Shown here in pieces: positions 1 to 7,995 of a DNA stretch of 15,827 bases; position 1 is the stretch's first letter, and each line of letters starts with the position of its first letter. The notes beneath the pieces were generated by a model, which worked only from the letters and a program-made list of their open reading frames with translations, made no database searches and was not told the origin of the DNA. The stretch is from the NCBI GenBank assembly GCA_947589335.1, contig CANPZH010000018.1, forward strand, positions 1 to 15,827, in the 5' to 3' direction. The position numbers and the translations under genes were made by a program. The DNA comes from an uncultured Clostridia bacterium (lineage in GTDB: Bacteria > Bacillota > Clostridia > Christensenellales > Borkfalkiaceae).

Positions 1-25
1 GGGACAGCGAGAGGCATTCTCTTCC

Positions 26-124
26 ACGTCATTCCGACAAGGGTTTCCCTCCCCACGTCATTCCGACGAGCGAAGGGAGGAGGAATCTGAGGTAGAGATT
101 CCTCAACTTCGCTCGGAATGACGT
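26..124. repeat. Dispersed inverted-repeat element (GTCATTCCGA family), plus partial copy
   Basis: An imperfect long hairpin spans 55-124. The outer arms begin with ACGTCATTCCGA and end with TCGGAATGACGT, and an inner stem of GAGGAATCT/AGATTCCTC surrounds a short loop. The first 51 bases (54-104) recur at 7996-8046 with one mismatch, so this is a dispersed repeat and not a gene-specific structure. A short extra copy of the arm (ACGTCATTCCGAC) lies at 26-38. The element starts 20 bases past the stop codon of the lipoprotein gene. It could stabilise or end that transcript, but it lacks a T-run. No gene is visible in 1-144. Confidence 0.8.
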
Positions 125-144
125 ATAGAGATCCCTCGCGTGGG

Positions 145-3117
145 TTACGAGCCGGCCTTGGTCACGCTGCCGACGAGGATCCCGATACGGGGAGTTACAT
201 TCGTAACGCTCGGGAAACCGCTGCTTCCGACTGTCACGGTAGCCGCGGCGCGCATCGTCATGAAGAGATAGGGACTCGTCACCTTCTCCCATGCGGCACG
301 TACGCCCGCCGCCGTGAACGCCCAATCGCCCGCATTTGTGCCCGTCGACGAAGCGATCACATCACCGAAACCGTAACCCGCCATCGCCTGCATCGCCGCC
401 CCGCCATAGATCGCGACCAATCCTTCACTGACAAAATAGGGCGCCTGCGAAGCGTATAAGCTCGGCTCTGCCATAGAAGCCATGAAATAACTGCCCCAAC
501 CCGGCATTTTGGGGTGCATCTTGAACGTCTCATCGCCGATGATCGCCTGTCCGGACGTCGTAAGGCTATCGGTATAATTCGCTTTCGGCGTAGCCAGCGA
601 AGCGGGTTCGGGAATGATGACCGCGACCACGTTGACGAAGTCGATCCCGTCCTGTTTGACGATCGCCTCGCGCCCGAGATACCCTCTCGCCGCGTCTGCA
701 AGCCCGTTGCCTGCGCCGCCCTTGATCTGCCCGAACATCGCGCTGACGCCGTTCAGCGCATACCAGGACTCATTGCCCGCCGCCAAAGATTCGAGTGCAG
801 ATCCCTCGTCTACCACGAGGTTGGGCCCTTCCGCGTCTTTATCCAAGGGGTATTTGTCGCTGTTGAACTCACTCCTGTCGCCGTCGCAGAGAATGAAGAT
901 CGGCCCGCCCGCATCCTTCATGATGCTGTTCGTGACGTTGACCTGCGCGCGCCACAGATAGAACATGTTGGAGTAGATATCGAAGAGCTTGCAGTCGGAG
1001 ACGTCGGCGTTTGCGGTCGTCTCGACGGCGGAGTCCGTGTCGCCCATGAGCACGACGAAAAGACGGGTGACGATGCAGTTTTCAAGGGTCACCTTGTTGG
1101 TGCAGGAGTTGAACGCCATGAGATGCGCGGGCTCGCCGTCCGTCGCGGGTTTCCGGGGGGATTGCCCGAGGATACGCAGATCGGAGACGGTCGGAAGGCC
1201 TTCATTCACGATCTCGACGTTCTTGACCGACGTCTTGCTGTATTTGAAGAGGGACCAGTGGGAGAGCGGGAAGGCGGAGCCGTTCTCGTCCTTGCCGTCA
1301 TAGACGGTGTAGAGGCTGTGCCTGATCCCCGTCGTGTGATAGGTGATGGTGTGGAAGTTTCCGATGACGCTCGTGCCCGTCGAGGTATACACGCCCTTCT
1401 GCATGTTGACGGTCGAATCCTCGTCCTCCTTGAGATCGCCCGAGGTCTCGTCGTCGAACTGATAGTATTGATCCTTGTTGATGCCGTCTTTCAGAGAGCC
1501 CTCGAGATGGTTCTTCACCGCGTCGGGGATCTGCGCATTGTTCTTGAGGAAAGTATCGACCGTAGTATATCCCTCGTCCGTCGCCTGCCAGAAAAAGTTG
1601 TCGGGCAGTTCGTCGGGGTCGATCGTGATGTTGCCGTGGAGCACGACGCTCTTGACGGGGGCAAACTTCTCGTCGCCCGTCTTGATGATGTTGTAATCGA
1701 CGAGGGGCTTGCTGTCCCAGCGGAGGGTACCCGCCGCCTCCTTGACGTCATGCCAATGCTTGACGTTGACGTTGTCGAAGACGGAAAGACCGATCTGGTT
1801 ATAGACGTTGTAGCCGTCCACGACCTCGAGGACCGCCTCGATCGAACCGTTGCCCTCGACCGTGTAGTTCGCGGCGTCGGGCGTGATCGTGAGTTTGAAC
1901 ACTTTGCCGACCGCCTGCTCCGTGAAGTAGTACAGATTGGGGAGCAGCGGGTTGGTCGTCACATACTGTCCGGCCTCCGCCTCCGCTACGGGCGTGAAGT
2001 TCTCCCCTTCCGCATCCTTGATCGCGAGGGTGAACGTCGTGATCACGGTGACGGAGATCTCCTGCATGGAGGGGAGCATCAGAACGCGCCCGTCGGGCTG
2101 GAACTCGAAGGCGTTGTCGTCGCCGACCTTGTAGGTCTTGCCGCCCTTCATGAAGGAGTCGCGGTCCTCGCTCTTCGTCCCCGCCTCGTCGTCTTCGATC
2201 GCCGTCGCCTCCGTGTAGAATGCGGGGAGCGCGAAGCGATGGAGCGTCACCTTCTCCGCGAGGACGGTGATCGTGACGGGTGCGGATGACTTGCCCTCAT
2301 AGGTGAAGACGAGTTCCTGTTCGCCGGGGATCGTCGCGTCGATGTCGTTGTGGGAGACGCCCTCGGACGTCCCGTTGAGTTCGCTGTCGGAAGAGCCGTC
2401 GGAGAAATGCCGCACGATCGTGAACTTGGAATAGTCCACCGTGCCGCCGAACGCCACGGAGCGGTCTGCCGCCGCCGAACGCACCTCGATGCTGATGAGG
2501 ACGACGGACGCGGGCGCCTCGGAGACGACGATGTCGACGGAGACGCTCTTCGAGACGTCTCCCTCTTGATAGGTGAAGGTGAGCTTCTGCGTGCCCGCCT
2601 GCGCCGTGGAAACGGTGTTGTGGGTGACCCCTTCGGAGTCGCCCGAGAGCGCGAGATCGTCTCCGACGGAGTAGATCGCGGTGAGTTTGAACTGTGAATA
2701 GTCGATCGTATCGCCGACGGTGTACGCCGTCTTGCCGCCCGAGAACTGCAGACCCTTGAGAACGGCATTCTCCTTCTCGCGCACGGTGATGGCGACGGAG
2801 GCGCTCTTCTCCTTGTAGGTGACGGTGAGCGTCTGCGTGCCGGGTTTCGTGAGATCGAGCTCGTTGTGGGTCACGCCCTCCGAAGCCGCGGTGAGTTTTT
2901 CATCGCCCTGTTCATAGACGGCGCGGATCTGCACGGCGGAATAGTCGAACGTGTCGCCGACGTCGTAGTTCGTCTTGAGCCCGCTCGTCACGATGTAGAT
3001 ATCGCGCAGAGCGCCGAGCTCCTTGCTGCCGCTCCCCCCGCACGACGTGAGCACGAAGGCGAAGAAGAGTAGGACTGCCGTGAGCAGCGCAGCCCCGTTG
3101 AGTTTGCTTTTTTGCAT
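145..3117 (-). CDS. Large lipoprotein with three Ig-like (Big) repeats and a beta-helix-like region
   Basis: The product has 990 residues and is probably a surface lipoprotein of unknown function. I start it at MQKSK because GGGAGGT lies 6 nt upstream; the in-frame Met eight codons earlier has no such site. A hydrophobic signal peptide ends in the lipobox LTSC with Cys26 as the predicted lipidation site. Residues about 40-285 hold three homologous Ig-like repeats, each with a Y-x-V-G-D-T/(G)-x-D-Y-S start and an SEGV(T/S)HN core, which resemble group 3 bacterial Ig-like domains. The middle (about 480-740) has short strand-turn repeats such as SVKNVEIVNEG, VTLENCIV and VNVTNSIM, typical of a right-handed beta-helix. 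There is no sortase motif or obvious catalytic signature. It lies 70 nt after a small membrane protein in the ABC locus, so it may be cotranscribed, although a hairpin lies in the gap. An adhesin or a substrate-binding surface protein are both possible. Confidence 0.88.
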   Translation of the reverse strand: MQKSKLNGAALLTAVLLFFAFVLTSCGGSGSKELGALRDIYIVTSGLKTNYDVGDTFDYSAVQIRAVYEQGDEKLTAASEGVTHNELDLTKPGTQTLTVTYKEKSASVAITVREKENAVLKGLQFSGGKTAYTVGDTIDYSQFKLTAIYSVGDDLALSGDSEGVTHNTVSTAQAGTQKLTFTYQEGDVSKSVSVDIVVSEAPASVVLISIEVRSAAADRSVAFGGTVDYSKFTIVRHFSDGSSDSELNGTSEGVSHNDIDATIPGEQELVFTYEGKSSAPVTITVLAEKVTLHRFALPAFYTEATAIEDDEAGTKSEDRDSFMKGGKTYKVGDDNAFEFQPDGRVLMLPSMQEISVTVITTFTLAIKDAEGENFTPVAEAEAGQYVTTNPLLPNLYYFTEQAVGKVFKLTITPDAANYTVEGNGSIEAVLEVVDGYNVYNQIGLSVFDNVNVKHWHDVKEAAGTLRWDSKPLVDYNIIKTGDEKFAPVKSVVLHGNITIDPDELPDNFFWQATDEGYTTVDTFLKNNAQIPDAVKNHLEGSLKDGINKDQYYQFDDETSGDLKEDEDSTVNMQKGVYTSTGTSVIGNFHTITYHTTGIRHSLYTVYDGKDENGSAFPLSHWSLFKYSKTSVKNVEIVNEGLPTVSDLRILGQSPRKPATDGEPAHLMAFNSCTNKVTLENCIVTRLFVVLMGDTDSAVETTANADVSDCKLFDIYSNMFYLWRAQVNVTNSIMKDAGGPIFILCDGDRSEFNSDKYPLDKDAEGPNLVVDEGSALESLAAGNESWYALNGVSAMFGQIKGGAGNGLADAARGYLGREAIVKQDGIDFVNVVAVIIPEPASLATPKANYTDSLTTSGQAIIGDETFKMHPKMPGWGSYFMASMAEPSLYASQAPYFVSEGLVAIYGGAAMQAMAGYGFGDVIASSTGTNAGDWAFTAAGVRAAWEKVTSPYLFMTMRAAATVTVGSSGFPSVTNVTPRIGILVGSVTKAGS

Positions 3118-3159
3118 GATGTTACCTCCCGATTTCAGCAAAAAAATTTTATTTGTCTG

Positions 3160-3180
3160 CCGCCGCGCCCTTCGCGGCGG
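3160..3180 (-). terminator. GC-rich hairpin, possible attenuator or weak terminator
   Basis: On the minus strand CCGCCGCG, loop AAGGG, CGCGGCGG forms an 8-bp stem 7 nt after the stop codon of the small membrane protein gene. A run of seven T residues follows, but only about 14 nt past the stem, so this is not a canonical intrinsic terminator. It could reduce read-through into the downstream lipoprotein gene. I see no convincing promoter between it and that gene. Confidence 0.4.
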
Positions 3181-3187
3181 AGGACTT

Positions 3188-3640
3188 TCACATTGAAGAA
3201 TAGTAGTCGTCCGGATCGATCAGATACAGCGTAACGGTGATCTCCGCCCCGCCGCCGTCCTTTGCGCGATACCTGAGGCGGGCGCTCCCCTGCCGTTTGG
3301 CGAGGAGGTTGAGCCCGTCCGTTCCGACCACTTCGCGGTCTGCGGGATCGGGCACGGTGAGTTCGACGGCGCCGTCCGTCGCGTCGGCGGGGTCGATCTC
3401 ATAGTCGATGCGCACGACGAGATCTTCGAAATAGGGCAGCACGAGGATATAGCTGTCTTTCTCGCTCCCCGCGGTGAGCTTCACCCCCGAGATGTTGGCG
3501 GACGTCGTGACCGCGGTGGGCGTGATGGTGTGGATATAGACGCGGGTATTGTAGGAGATCATCTTCATGCCGAAGATCCCGACGAGGACGACGGAGAGCA
3601 CGAAGGTGATGATGACGATGATGACCGAACTCTTCTTCAT
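3188..3640 (-). CDS. Small membrane-anchored protein with Big_2-like extracytoplasmic domain
   Basis: The product has 150 residues and unknown function. The start at MKKSSV is set by GGGGAGGT just upstream; a longer reading frame adds 12 unlikely residues and would overlap the permease gene. Residues about 5-27 form one strongly hydrophobic segment after two lysines and look like an uncleaved signal anchor, leaving the rest outside the membrane. The segment from IDYEIDPADATDG to about residue 145 has the P-x-(D/N)AT pattern and later strand pattern of group 2 bacterial Ig-like domains. The start codon lies 1 nt beyond the permease stop, so translation is probably coupled and the protein is likely an accessory subunit of that ABC system. 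The end DPDDYYSSM shows no anchoring motif. Confidence 0.85.
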   Translation of the reverse strand: MKKSSVIIVIITFVLSVVLVGIFGMKMISYNTRVYIHTITPTAVTTSANISGVKLTAGSEKDSYILVLPYFEDLVVRIDYEIDPADATDGAVELTVPDPADREVVGTDGLNLLAKRQGSARLRYRAKDGGGAEITVTLYLIDPDDYYSSM

Positions 3641-3641
3641 C

Positions 3642-5264
3642 TCATACCTCCCCGAAGTACAGGCGCACCCGCTCAAAGAAGAGGAAGGCGCGCACGGCGA
3701 GAAATGCCGCCGAGATGAGGAAGAGCTTCAAAAACGCTCCCGCCGAGCCGCTGATGAGGTAGTATCCCGCCGCAAAGAGCACGGAGAGCACGACGGCGAT
3801 CGCCGTCGCCTTCGTCTCGTTCCCGCTCCCCTCCTTCTCCTCGGGGTGCATGACGTCGATCTCCGCGCACCAGAACGCGTGGGCGAGGTCCGTGCACACC
3901 GCCATGCCCGCAAACGCCGCGGCCTGTCCCGCCGTCGCCGAAGAGACGGCGCCGTAGACGATCGCCGCCGTCACCGCCGCGAGGGCGGAGAGGACGCAGG
4001 GCAGCATGAGCCGTGCCGAAAGCTGAAGGCGGAAATCGACGGGGCGGGTCTTGAGCAGATCGCGCGCCTTCCCGTCCCTGCTGTACACATGGGCGAGGAA
4101 GGCGTTGGACGTGAGCACGGTGACGAGAAGCACGAGAATGTTGAACGCCGCCGTCATCGACTGCCCCGCAAGGCTGGTGTTCATGGCGGCATATACGCGG
4201 TTGAGAGCAAAGAGCAGGAGGGCGGGCACAAAGAAGGCGATCACGCTCCGCCATGCCGCCTTGCCGCTCCTCATCTTGCGGAGAGCGTCCTCGGCAAACG
4301 GCCCCGCCGTGCGGGAATGCACGCGGTTCTTGCGGACACGGCGGCGGGAAGACGTCGGCTCCCCCGCCTCCGCCGTCATGCGGAGGAAGAGCTTGCGCGA
4401 CGTCAAAAAGGAGATCCCGACGAGCGCCGCCGCGGCGCCGAGCACACAGAAAAAGGTCGCCGCGGAGACCGGCGAAACTGGCGCATAGGCGATCGCAAGG
4501 CTGCTCCCCACCATCATCCGCGTCATCATGTACCACGGATAGAAGATCCCGCAGAAGGAGGAGAGGAAGGCGCGCACCGAGCGGGTGATGCTCCCCCACT
4601 GTCCCAGCAGGTTGATGTTCTCGGGGATGAGCCCGATGAGCAGGAACGCGACCGCAACGAGCGCCGCCGCAAGCACCGCGATGACGGCGTACTTGAGGGC
4701 GGGCACGCGGGAGAGCGCGCGGGGGATGTAATAGGCGGGAATGGAGAGCACCGCCCCCGCCGAGACGGGCAATAGCGTCACAAAGGGGAAGCAGAAGAGC
4801 ATCCACGGATAGTAGAACCACACCGCGCCGCACTCGATCCCGTAGGCGAGCAGAAGCGGCACCGTGAGGATCAGCCCGCGCTTGAGCTCCCGGATGTAGT
4901 AAACCGCGAGCTTGGAGAGAAAGACGAGCCCGTGCGGAACGGGCAGAACGAGCAGGATCACGTTGTCCGTGCCGCGGTAGAGGGCATGGCTCAGCCCGGT
5001 CATGCAGGAGACCGTCGCCATGATCTGGATGACGGTGAAGAGGACTGCGATCACGGTCTCGGGCACTCCCTCCCCGAGGGAGAACAGCGAGAGCAGGGAA
5101 GAGATCTCGAAGACGGCGAAAAATGCCGCCGTCACCGCCGCGAAGAACACGATCCCGAGCCCCGCTTTCAGCAGGACGGCGCGCTTGTTCCGGAAGAACG
5201 AGCGGTCGATCAGGCTCTTCATCTGGATCCCGATGAGGACTCTCAAACTCCTTAGCGTCCTCAT
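3642..5264 (-). CDS. ABC transporter permease (exporter-type, multi-pass)
   Basis: The product has 540 residues, predominantly hydrophobic, with about 10-12 predicted membrane spans in two groups separated by a charged loop near the middle (SRRRVRKNR region). This fits the large permeases found beside exporter-type ABC ATPases in Bacillota. I choose the start MRTLRS because its ATG overlaps the stop of the ATPase gene (ATGA, 4 bp), with AGGCGGA upstream. The 98-residue extension in the open frame reads through the ATPase gene, is Arg/Gly-rich and is an artefact. A polar stretch with WCAEIDVMHPEEKE lies between the late membrane segments. The substrate cannot be told from sequence. The overlap with the ATPase and the 1-nt gap to the small Ig-like protein argue for one complex. 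Confidence 0.88.
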   Translation of the reverse strand: MRTLRSLRVLIGIQMKSLIDRSFFRNKRAVLLKAGLGIVFFAAVTAAFFAVFEISSLLSLFSLGEGVPETVIAVLFTVIQIMATVSCMTGLSHALYRGTDNVILLVLPVPHGLVFLSKLAVYYIRELKRGLILTVPLLLAYGIECGAVWFYYPWMLFCFPFVTLLPVSAGAVLSIPAYYIPRALSRVPALKYAVIAVLAAALVAVAFLLIGLIPENINLLGQWGSITRSVRAFLSSFCGIFYPWYMMTRMMVGSSLAIAYAPVSPVSAATFFCVLGAAAALVGISFLTSRKLFLRMTAEAGEPTSSRRRVRKNRVHSRTAGPFAEDALRKMRSGKAAWRSVIAFFVPALLLFALNRVYAAMNTSLAGQSMTAAFNILVLLVTVLTSNAFLAHVYSRDGKARDLLKTRPVDFRLQLSARLMLPCVLSALAAVTAAIVYGAVSSATAGQAAAFAGMAVCTDLAHAFWCAEIDVMHPEEKEGSGNETKATAIAVVLSVLFAAGYYLISGSAGAFLKLFLISAAFLAVRAFLFFERVRLYFGEV

Positions 5265-7492
5265 GCCTGTTCCGCCTTTTTCTTTTCGAAGGGAACGGGG
5301 AGCACTTCCCCCTTCCCGATCACATCGAGATAGAACGCCTCGAGCGTAGATTCCTTCTCCACCTCTTCGACGCTGCGGACGCATTGGATCTGCCCCTTGC
5401 GGATGATGGCGATGCGGTCGCAGATGCGCTCCACGACCTCGATGAGATGGCTGGAGAAGAACACGACGTTCCCCGCCGCCGCATGCTTGCGCATGCACTC
5501 CTTCACCTGATAGATGCTGTTCGGATCGAGCCCCGTCAGAGGTTCGTCGAGGATCCACACCTTGGGATCGTGCACGAGGGCCGCCATGATGGCGACTTTT
5601 TGCTTCATGCCGTGCGAATAGGTGGAGATGGGGTCGTCGAAGGCCTTTTTCATCTCGAAGATCTCGAGATAGCCGTCGAGACGCTCGTCCCTCTCCGCCT
5701 GCGGGATCTCATACAGATCGGCGATATAGTTGACGTATTCCCGCCCCGTCAGCCGCTCGTACAGGGCGTAATGGTCGGGGACAAAGCCGATCTGCCGCTT
5801 TGCCTGCACGCTCTGTCTTTTGACGTCGTAGCCGCAGACGGAGATCGTCCCCTCGTCGACGGGCTGGATCCCGACGATGCTCTTGATGATCGTGGACTTC
5901 CCCGCGCCGTTGGGCCCGAGGAACCCGAAGATCTCGCCGCCGTGCACTTCGAGCCCGACGCGGTATGCGGCATACACTTCGCTCTTTCCGTACCGTTTGG
6001 AAAAATTTTCGACGCACAACAGCGCCTTGTCTTCATACATGGGGATCCCGCCCTCCTTGGTGTATTCGCGCGCTAACGCGTCCATTTTGATCCGCCGCCT
6101 GCGCACGGCGAGGTCTTTCCAGCCGTCCACGCTCCGGTAGGCAAGTTCGTACACAAACCACATCGCGAGCGCGAGCAGACAATAGACCAGAAAATAGAGC
6201 GCCTGATAGAGGGGATAGAACGTGAAGGTGAGCTCCCCTATCCCGAAGCTGACCACGATGTCGCGCAGGCGTTCCGCCCATGTGCCGAGCTTGGCGGCGA
6301 CAAAGTCGGAATTGATAAAGAAGAAATCCGTGCTCGTGTAGTTGGAGAACCAGCTGTTCAGAACCAGCACGAGGAGATAGTAGCAGCCGAATCCCGCGAG
6401 GGAATAGAGGAACTGGCGGAGGCGCGGACGCTCGAACACCCCGAATCCCACGCACAGAAGGGGCATGAAGAAGGCCTGGTAGTGGGAACGGAAGAAGCGG
6501 AAGGTATCCGCAACGAGCAGCGAGCCCCCGAGCCCCTCCAGGCCGTAACTGGGCATCAGAAGGGCGATGAATGCCCCGAATACGTTGATGAAGTAGGTGA
6601 AATAGAAGAGCCGCTTCGTCTTGAAGGCAAGACAGACCGGCAAAACGTACATCGCGGTATTGCACAGATGCAGGGGCAGGTTCCCGAGATGGGAGACCCC
6701 CCATATCATGGGAAATTTCTGGATGGACAGGAAGTGCCACAGTCCCGCAAGGGAATAATACAGGAGCACGAGCCGCTTCGTCTCCGCGTCTTTGCGCCCC
6801 GCAATGAGCGTGAGCGCAACGGGGATCACCGCGATGGGATAGATATAGATGCGGTGCCACAGGTTGAGGTCGATGACCTTCATGGCGTAATCGCCGGGAC
6901 GAAAGAGCAGCTGGAAGGTGTAGTTGGGGAAGGTGCAGAGGAGGATCCCCGCGAGCGCGAGCGCGAGCTGAGGGAGCTGTTTCTTATATGCGCCGAACCC
7001 TCTCACGGAGACGGCGAAGCGGAAGACGGAGATCCCGAATCCCACGCCGGCGCTCGCCGCGATCAGGGCGGAACGCACCGTGACGGCCTCAGGAAGGGCG
7101 CTTCCCGTGTACAGGGCGACATAGTCGTTCAGGAAGACGATATCGAGCAGGAACGCCGCGAGCGGGAGCACGGTGAGGACCTGCATCCCCGGGCACTTCT
7201 CGCGGAAAAAGGGATACACTGCGAGCAGCAGCCCTCCCGCGACCGTGATCCACGCAAGGATCCATGCGCCGATCCTCCCGACCGTCTGCACGCCCGGGAT
7301 CGCATCGGGGGCGTAGACGGAAGAGATGGCGTCGACGTCATAGACATAGCTCACCAAAAACAGCGCCGCAAAAAGGAGCGAGAGAACGCGCTCCGCGATC
7401 CGGAACTGCTTGTCCCCGCCCATCCGCGCGAGGAACAGCCCCAACGCGGCGCAGAGAGCGGGCAATAAAGTTGTGAGGTAATGGATCACCAT
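5261..7492 (-). CDS. Fusion protein: YwaF/TMEM164-like membrane domain plus ABC transporter ATPase
   Basis: The product has 743 residues. Residues 1 to about 455 are a multi-pass membrane region with roughly a dozen hydrophobic spans. Its second half carries the LPLHLCN motif and flanking pattern of the YwaF (TIGR02206-like) family. After a basic linker (RRRRIK), residues about 485-743 form an ABC ATPase: Walker A GPNGAGKST, signature YSHGMKQK in place of LSGGQ, Walker B VWILDEP, D-loop TGLDP and switch His in SSHL. The usual Q-loop Gln appears to be replaced (FVPDHYAL), as in many exporter-type ATPases. The start at ATG 7492 is the first that precedes the hydrophobic segment, but its ribosome binding site is weak. 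The open frame extends upstream to the promoter, so an earlier start cannot be excluded. The reading frame is continuous across the junction. The gene is first in a cassette with a permease and a small Ig-like protein. Confidence 0.88.
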   Translation of the reverse strand: MVIHYLTTLLPALCAALGLFLARMGGDKQFRIAERVLSLLFAALFLVSYVYDVDAISSVYAPDAIPGVQTVGRIGAWILAWITVAGGLLLAVYPFFREKCPGMQVLTVLPLAAFLLDIVFLNDYVALYTGSALPEAVTVRSALIAASAGVGFGISVFRFAVSVRGFGAYKKQLPQLALALAGILLCTFPNYTFQLLFRPGDYAMKVIDLNLWHRIYIYPIAVIPVALTLIAGRKDAETKRLVLLYYSLAGLWHFLSIQKFPMIWGVSHLGNLPLHLCNTAMYVLPVCLAFKTKRLFYFTYFINVFGAFIALLMPSYGLEGLGGSLLVADTFRFFRSHYQAFFMPLLCVGFGVFERPRLRQFLYSLAGFGCYYLLVLVLNSWFSNYTSTDFFFINSDFVAAKLGTWAERLRDIVVSFGIGELTFTFYPLYQALYFLVYCLLALAMWFVYELAYRSVDGWKDLAVRRRRIKMDALAREYTKEGGIPMYEDKALLCVENFSKRYGKSEVYAAYRVGLEVHGGEIFGFLGPNGAGKSTIIKSIVGIQPVDEGTISVCGYDVKRQSVQAKRQIGFVPDHYALYERLTGREYVNYIADLYEIPQAERDERLDGYLEIFEMKKAFDDPISTYSHGMKQKVAIMAALVHDPKVWILDEPLTGLDPNSIYQVKECMRKHAAAGNVVFFSSHLIEVVERICDRIAIIRKGQIQCVRSVEEVEKESTLEAFYLDVIGKGEVLPVPFEKKKAEQA
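6038..6058 (-). promoter_or_regulatory. Internal ribosome binding site and start codon inside the fusion gene
   Basis: At the junction of membrane and ATPase domains, AAGGAGG (6052-6058) lies 11 nt upstream of an in-frame ATG (6038-6040). The ATG opens MYEDKALLCVENF, exactly where a stand-alone ABC ATPase would begin. Initiation here would give a soluble ATPase of 259 residues from the same gene. The spacing is slightly long but usable. This site is much stronger than the one at the start of the whole gene. Confidence 0.5.
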
Positions 7493-7638
7493 CTGCCAAT
7501 GTATCCCAAAATCGTCGAGCGCAAGTCTCGTTTTTGTGCGGCCGCGGGTGCGGGAGCGGAGAACACGGCGGCCCCCGGAGGCTCCCTGCGCTTCCGCCGC
7601 GGAGAGTCCCCTCCCGCGCACACACATATTGCCATTAT

Positions 7639-7652
7639 ATAACAATTGTTAT
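7639..7652. promoter_or_regulatory. Perfect 14-bp palindrome at the predicted transcription start (candidate operator)
   Basis: ATAACAATTGTTAT is a perfect palindrome immediately downstream of, and overlapping by two bases, the -10 box of the ABC operon promoter. A repressor bound here would cover the start point. TTATATAAT occurs as a direct repeat on either side, which supplies a second possible -10 box at 7634-7639. No regulator gene lies next to this operon. Confidence 0.55.
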
Positions 7653-7679
7653 TATATAACAAGCCCCCGACCCCGTCAA
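7651..7679 (-). promoter_or_regulatory. Sigma-A promoter of the ABC/YwaF operon
   Basis: On the minus strand TTGACG (7674-7679) and TATAAT (7651-7656) are separated by exactly 17 bp in an AT-rich stretch. Transcription would start near 7644, leaving a GC-rich leader of about 150 nt before the chosen start codon at 7492. The leader has several short complementary GC tracts, but I recognise no riboswitch in it. Confidence 0.8.
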
Positions 7680-7734
7680 CTGTTTTGTCCGATTTGCCCT
7701 GTATTTTATCTTTCTTGTAATTTTTTTGACTTTC

Positions 7735-7780
7735 CCGAAAAATTTTTTAAGAAATCCCTCGATTTTTCGGATTTTTTCTC
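7735..7780. terminator. AT-rich inverted repeat followed by T-run
   Basis: CCGAAAAAT (7735-7743) and ATTTTTCGG (7762-7770) can form a 9-bp stem around an 18-base loop, followed on the plus strand by six T residues. The stem is weak and the loop is large. I see no plus-strand gene that would need it. It may simply be part of the AT-rich region upstream of the promoter. Confidence 0.3.
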
Positions 7781-7840
7781 CCTGCGCCCGCGCGGCGGGG
7801 CCGGAACACGGGCCCGATCGCTACGATCCCCTCCTGTTTC

Positions 7841-7871
7841 GGCGCGCCGCGGCCCAAGGCCGCGGCGCGCC
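7841..7871. repeat. Perfect 14-bp GC-only inverted repeat with 3-base loop
   Basis: GGCGCGCCGCGGCC, loop CAA, and its exact complement form a very stable hairpin in the non-coding region. Neither strand has a T-run after it, so it is not a standard intrinsic terminator. The stem consists only of G and C and contains nested restriction-like palindromes (GGCGCGCC and CCGCGG). Confidence 0.75.
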
Positions 7872-7995
7872 TTCTCGGACGAAGGACATGCGATATAGCG
7901 GCGTAAGTATGTCCATTTTGCACCATTCCGATAACCTTCCCCGCAGGATTCCTCCTTTTGCCCCTTCCTACGTCTTTTCGACAAGCGTCCCCTCA

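Noticed and set aside
514..2289. 591-codon plus-strand open frame opposite the 990-residue lipoprotein gene
   Set aside because: Same shadow effect: biased composition, no domain, and the opposite strand has a signal peptide, lipobox and repeated domains.
3567..4775. 402-codon plus-strand open frame opposite the permease gene
   Set aside because: It encodes a highly charged Arg/Glu/His-rich product with no known pattern, while the minus strand encodes a coherent membrane protein.
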